Assembly (NCBI RefSeq): GCF_002479495.1
Contig: NZ_DLNQ01000015.1
Span: 382,969 to 446,968, forward strand
Source of the DNA: Brevundimonas sp. UBA7506
GTDB lineage: Bacteria; Pseudomonadota; Alphaproteobacteria; Caulobacterales; Caulobacteraceae
Direction: 5' to 3'
DNA: 64,000 nucleotides
Shown here: one piece after another, positions 62,316 to 64,000 of the stretch
Numbering within the stretch: position 1 is the stretch's first letter
How the letters are laid out: each line of letters begins with the position of its first letter
Made by a program: the position numbers and the translations under genes
The notes under the pieces: generated by a model
Told to the model about the DNA's origin: nothing
The model's input: only the letters and a program-made list of their open reading frames with translations
Databases searched by the model: none

Positions 62316-63239
62316 GTGGATATTTACCTGCCGATCGCCGAGGTTTCGGTGAACTGGCCGTTCCTGGTGATGCTGGGCGCGCTGGTCGGCTTTGTCTCGG
62401 GCCTGTTCGGCATCGGCGGCGGCTTCCTGATGGCGCCGGTTCTGGTCTTCATGGGCATCCCCCCGACCGTGGCCGTCGCCAGCCAGGCCAGCCACGTCGT
62501 CGCCTCCTCGACCTCGGGCGTGATCCGCTATTCCGGCATGAAGGCGGTCGACTACCGCATCGGCGGCATCATGGCCGTGGGCGGGGCCCTGGGCGCGCTC
62601 GCGGGGGTCGAGCTGTTCCGCTACCTGCGCCTGCTGGGGCAGGCCGATCTGGTCGTGGCCCTGTCCTATCTGATCTTCCTCGGCTCGATTGGCAGCATGA
62701 TGCTGTACGAAAGCCTGACGCAGATCCTGCACCGGGTGCGCGGCGAGACCCCGGAACGGAAGGAACGCCGTCGCCCCCTGTGGCTGTACGGCCTGCCGTT
62801 CCGGATGCGCTTCCCGCGTTCGGGGCTCTACATCAGCGCCATTCCGCCCTTCGGCCTCGGCGTCTTCGCGGGCATCCTGTCGGCCATCATGGGGGTGGGC
62901 GGCGGCTTCATCCTGGTGCCCGCCATGCTCTATGTGCTGCGGATGCGGGCCAGCGTCGTGGTGGGCACAAGCCTGTTCCAGATCATCATCACCACGGCCA
63001 TCACCACCATCCTGCAGGCCGGGCGCAACCAGACGGTGGATATCGTTCTGTCGACCATCCTGCTGCTGGGCGGGGTGGTCGGCGCCCAGTTCGGGGCCAG
63101 GTTGTCGGGCCGCTTCCGCGCCGAGGAGATGCGTGCGGCGCTCGGCCTGATCGTCCTGCTGGTCGGCATCCAGATGGGGCTGGAGCTGTTCGTGCGGCCC
63201 AGCGACCTCTTCCTGCTGGCGCCGGGAGTGGGGGACTGA
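62316..63239 (+). CDS. TauE/SafE family sulfite/anion exporter-like permease
   Basis: This 307-residue membrane protein starts with GTG. It carries the duplicated TauE/SafE signature: GLFGIGGGFLMAPVLVFMGI in the first half and GVGGGFILVPAMLYVLRM in the second, within about eight helices. The family exports sulfite, organosulfonates or similar anions. Its TGA overlaps the ATG of the next gene (TGATG), a common pairing with PF09608-like proteins in alphaproteobacteria. Confidence 0.92.
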   Translation: MDIYLPIAEVSVNWPFLVMLGALVGFVSGLFGIGGGFLMAPVLVFMGIPPTVAVASQASHVVASSTSGVIRYSGMKAVDYRIGGIMAVGGALGALAGVELFRYLRLLGQADLVVALSYLIFLGSIGSMMLYESLTQILHRVRGETPERKERRRPLWLYGLPFRMRFPRSGLYISAIPPFGLGVFAGILSAIMGVGGGFILVPAMLYVLRMRASVVVGTSLFQIIITTAITTILQAGRNQTVDIVLSTILLLGGVVGAQFGARLSGRFRAEEMRAALGLIVLLVGIQMGLELFVRPSDLFLLAPGVGD

Positions 63240-64000
63240 TGTTCCAGGCCCTGCCGCCCGAACCCGCGCCCGTCGTCGCACCCGCGTCGCCCGGAATGAT
63301 CGAGCGCTCGGTCGCCACCGAGGGCGAGGTGCGCGTCGCCGCCGCCCTGACCGACGCCCAGGTCAAGGTGGACTCCAGCTTCCGCGGCGCCTCCATCGTC
63401 CTCTATGGCGCGGTGTTCAATGCGACCGACAGCCCAGCCGACGTGGTGGTGGTGGTGCGCGGGCCGGATGCCCCGGTGCGTCTGGTCAAGAAGACGCGCA
63501 ACATGGGCGTCTGGCTGAACAGCCGCCCGGTTCTGTTCGAGGGCGCGCCCGGCTTTTACATGACCGCCTCGACCCGGCCGCTGAGCGACATCGCAGACTT
63601 CGGCCAGCTGCGCCGTCTGGGCGTCGGCGTCGATCACCTGCGCATCGACGCCCCGCAGGAAAGCCGCACGGTCACCCGCTATGGCGTGCGCGACGTGGTG
63701 GTCAGCCGCTTGGGCGAGAACTATCTCGACTGGCGTCGCGCCGTGATCCGTCTGAAGGAGGCGGCGGCCCTCTACAACACCGATCCCGACGGGGTGCAGT
63801 TCGTCGACAAGGGCCTGTTCCGCGCCGAGGTCGAGTTGCCGGCCGTGGCCCCGACCGGCAAATACTACGCCGAGGTCTGGCTGTTTCAGGAGGGGGCGCC
63901 GGTGTCGGTGTCCAACCTGACCCTAACGGTCGAGAAGGTCGGGCTGGAACGCGACATCTATGAGTTCGCCCATCGGCGGCCGTGGTCCTACGGCGTGCTG
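63239..64000 (+). CDS. TIGR02186/PF09608-like family protein (partial, runs off the right edge)
   Basis: This frame of 254 codons is open to the window end. It opens with a proline-rich stretch and continues with beta-rich sequence: ASIVLYGAVFNATDSPADVV, VVVRGPDAPVRLVKKTRNMG, VWLNSRPVLFEGAPGFYM. This pattern fits the alphaproteobacterial putative transmembrane family found next to TauE/SafE genes. The sequence seen is extracytoplasmic in character, and a C-terminal membrane helix would be expected beyond the edge. No obvious signal peptide precedes it from this start. Function is unknown. Confidence 0.82.
   Translation, partial: MFQALPPEPAPVVAPASPGMIERSVATEGEVRVAAALTDAQVKVDSSFRGASIVLYGAVFNATDSPADVVVVVRGPDAPVRLVKKTRNMGVWLNSRPVLFEGAPGFYMTASTRPLSDIADFGQLRRLGVGVDHLRIDAPQESRTVTRYGVRDVVVSRLGENYLDWRRAVIRLKEAAALYNTDPDGVQFVDKGLFRAEVELPAVAPTGKYYAEVWLFQEGAPVSVSNLTLTVEKVGLERDIYEFAHRRPWSYGVL

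Overview
This is a high-GC chromosomal window from an alphaproteobacterium of the Caulobacterales. Brevundimonas or a close relative is the best guess. The evidence is a gcrA cell-cycle regulator gene, a Caulobacter-type pilA-cpaABCDEFGH tight-adherence pilus locus, a PodJ-like polarity protein, the trpFBA-accD-folC cluster, addB-addA and tsaE-amgK-murU. Almost all of it is ordinary, densely packed core genome. I see no prophage, insertion sequence, CRISPR array, rRNA or tRNA.

Layout. 1-5 kb: secreted hydrolases, an S41-type peptidase and recQ. 5-12.3 kb: two rRNA modification genes, then trpF-trpB-(secreted hypothetical)-trpA-accD-folC. 12.5-22.7 kb, minus strand: trxA, addA and addB for recombinational repair, then murU, amgK, tsaE and an acyltransferase, so that muropeptide sugar recycling sits next to tRNA t6A synthesis. 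22.8-28.9 kb: tandem S9 peptidases and small secreted proteins. 29-34.5 kb: amn (AMP nucleosidase), a methyltransferase, a membrane-protein/winged-helix regulator pair behind a perfect palindrome, a tyrosine phosphatase and pabB. 34.5-45.6 kb: the pilus locus, with three minus-strand pseudopilin/accessory genes divergent from pilA-cpaA-H. 45.6-53.6 kb: housekeeping genes (M20 amidohydrolase, RidA, dapE, cupin, MFS, dcd, apaG). 53.7-54.7 kb: gcrA with a structured 3' region. 54.7-58.8 kb: ABC-2 permease, M28 peptidase, argD and argF. 59-64 kb: podJ-like gene, TauE/SafE permease and a PF09608-like protein cut by the window end.

The points most worth a second look are these. A potential H-type pseudoknot (8 bp and 9 bp stems) lies between gcrA and its terminator. 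A 9-7-9 operator-like palindrome precedes a membrane-protein/winged-helix pair. An internally deleted cupin pseudogene keeps its start, ribosome site and stop. An S9 peptidase has apparently lost its stop codon and reads through its own terminator. AccD has lost all four zinc-ribbon cysteines. Two families of intergenic palindromic repeats are present, three copies each, with different placement rules. Several cell-cycle motifs (GANTC, CtrA-like, DnaA-box-like) lie upstream of gcrA and the podJ-like gene.

All family assignments come from reading motifs and from memory of the families; no database search was run.
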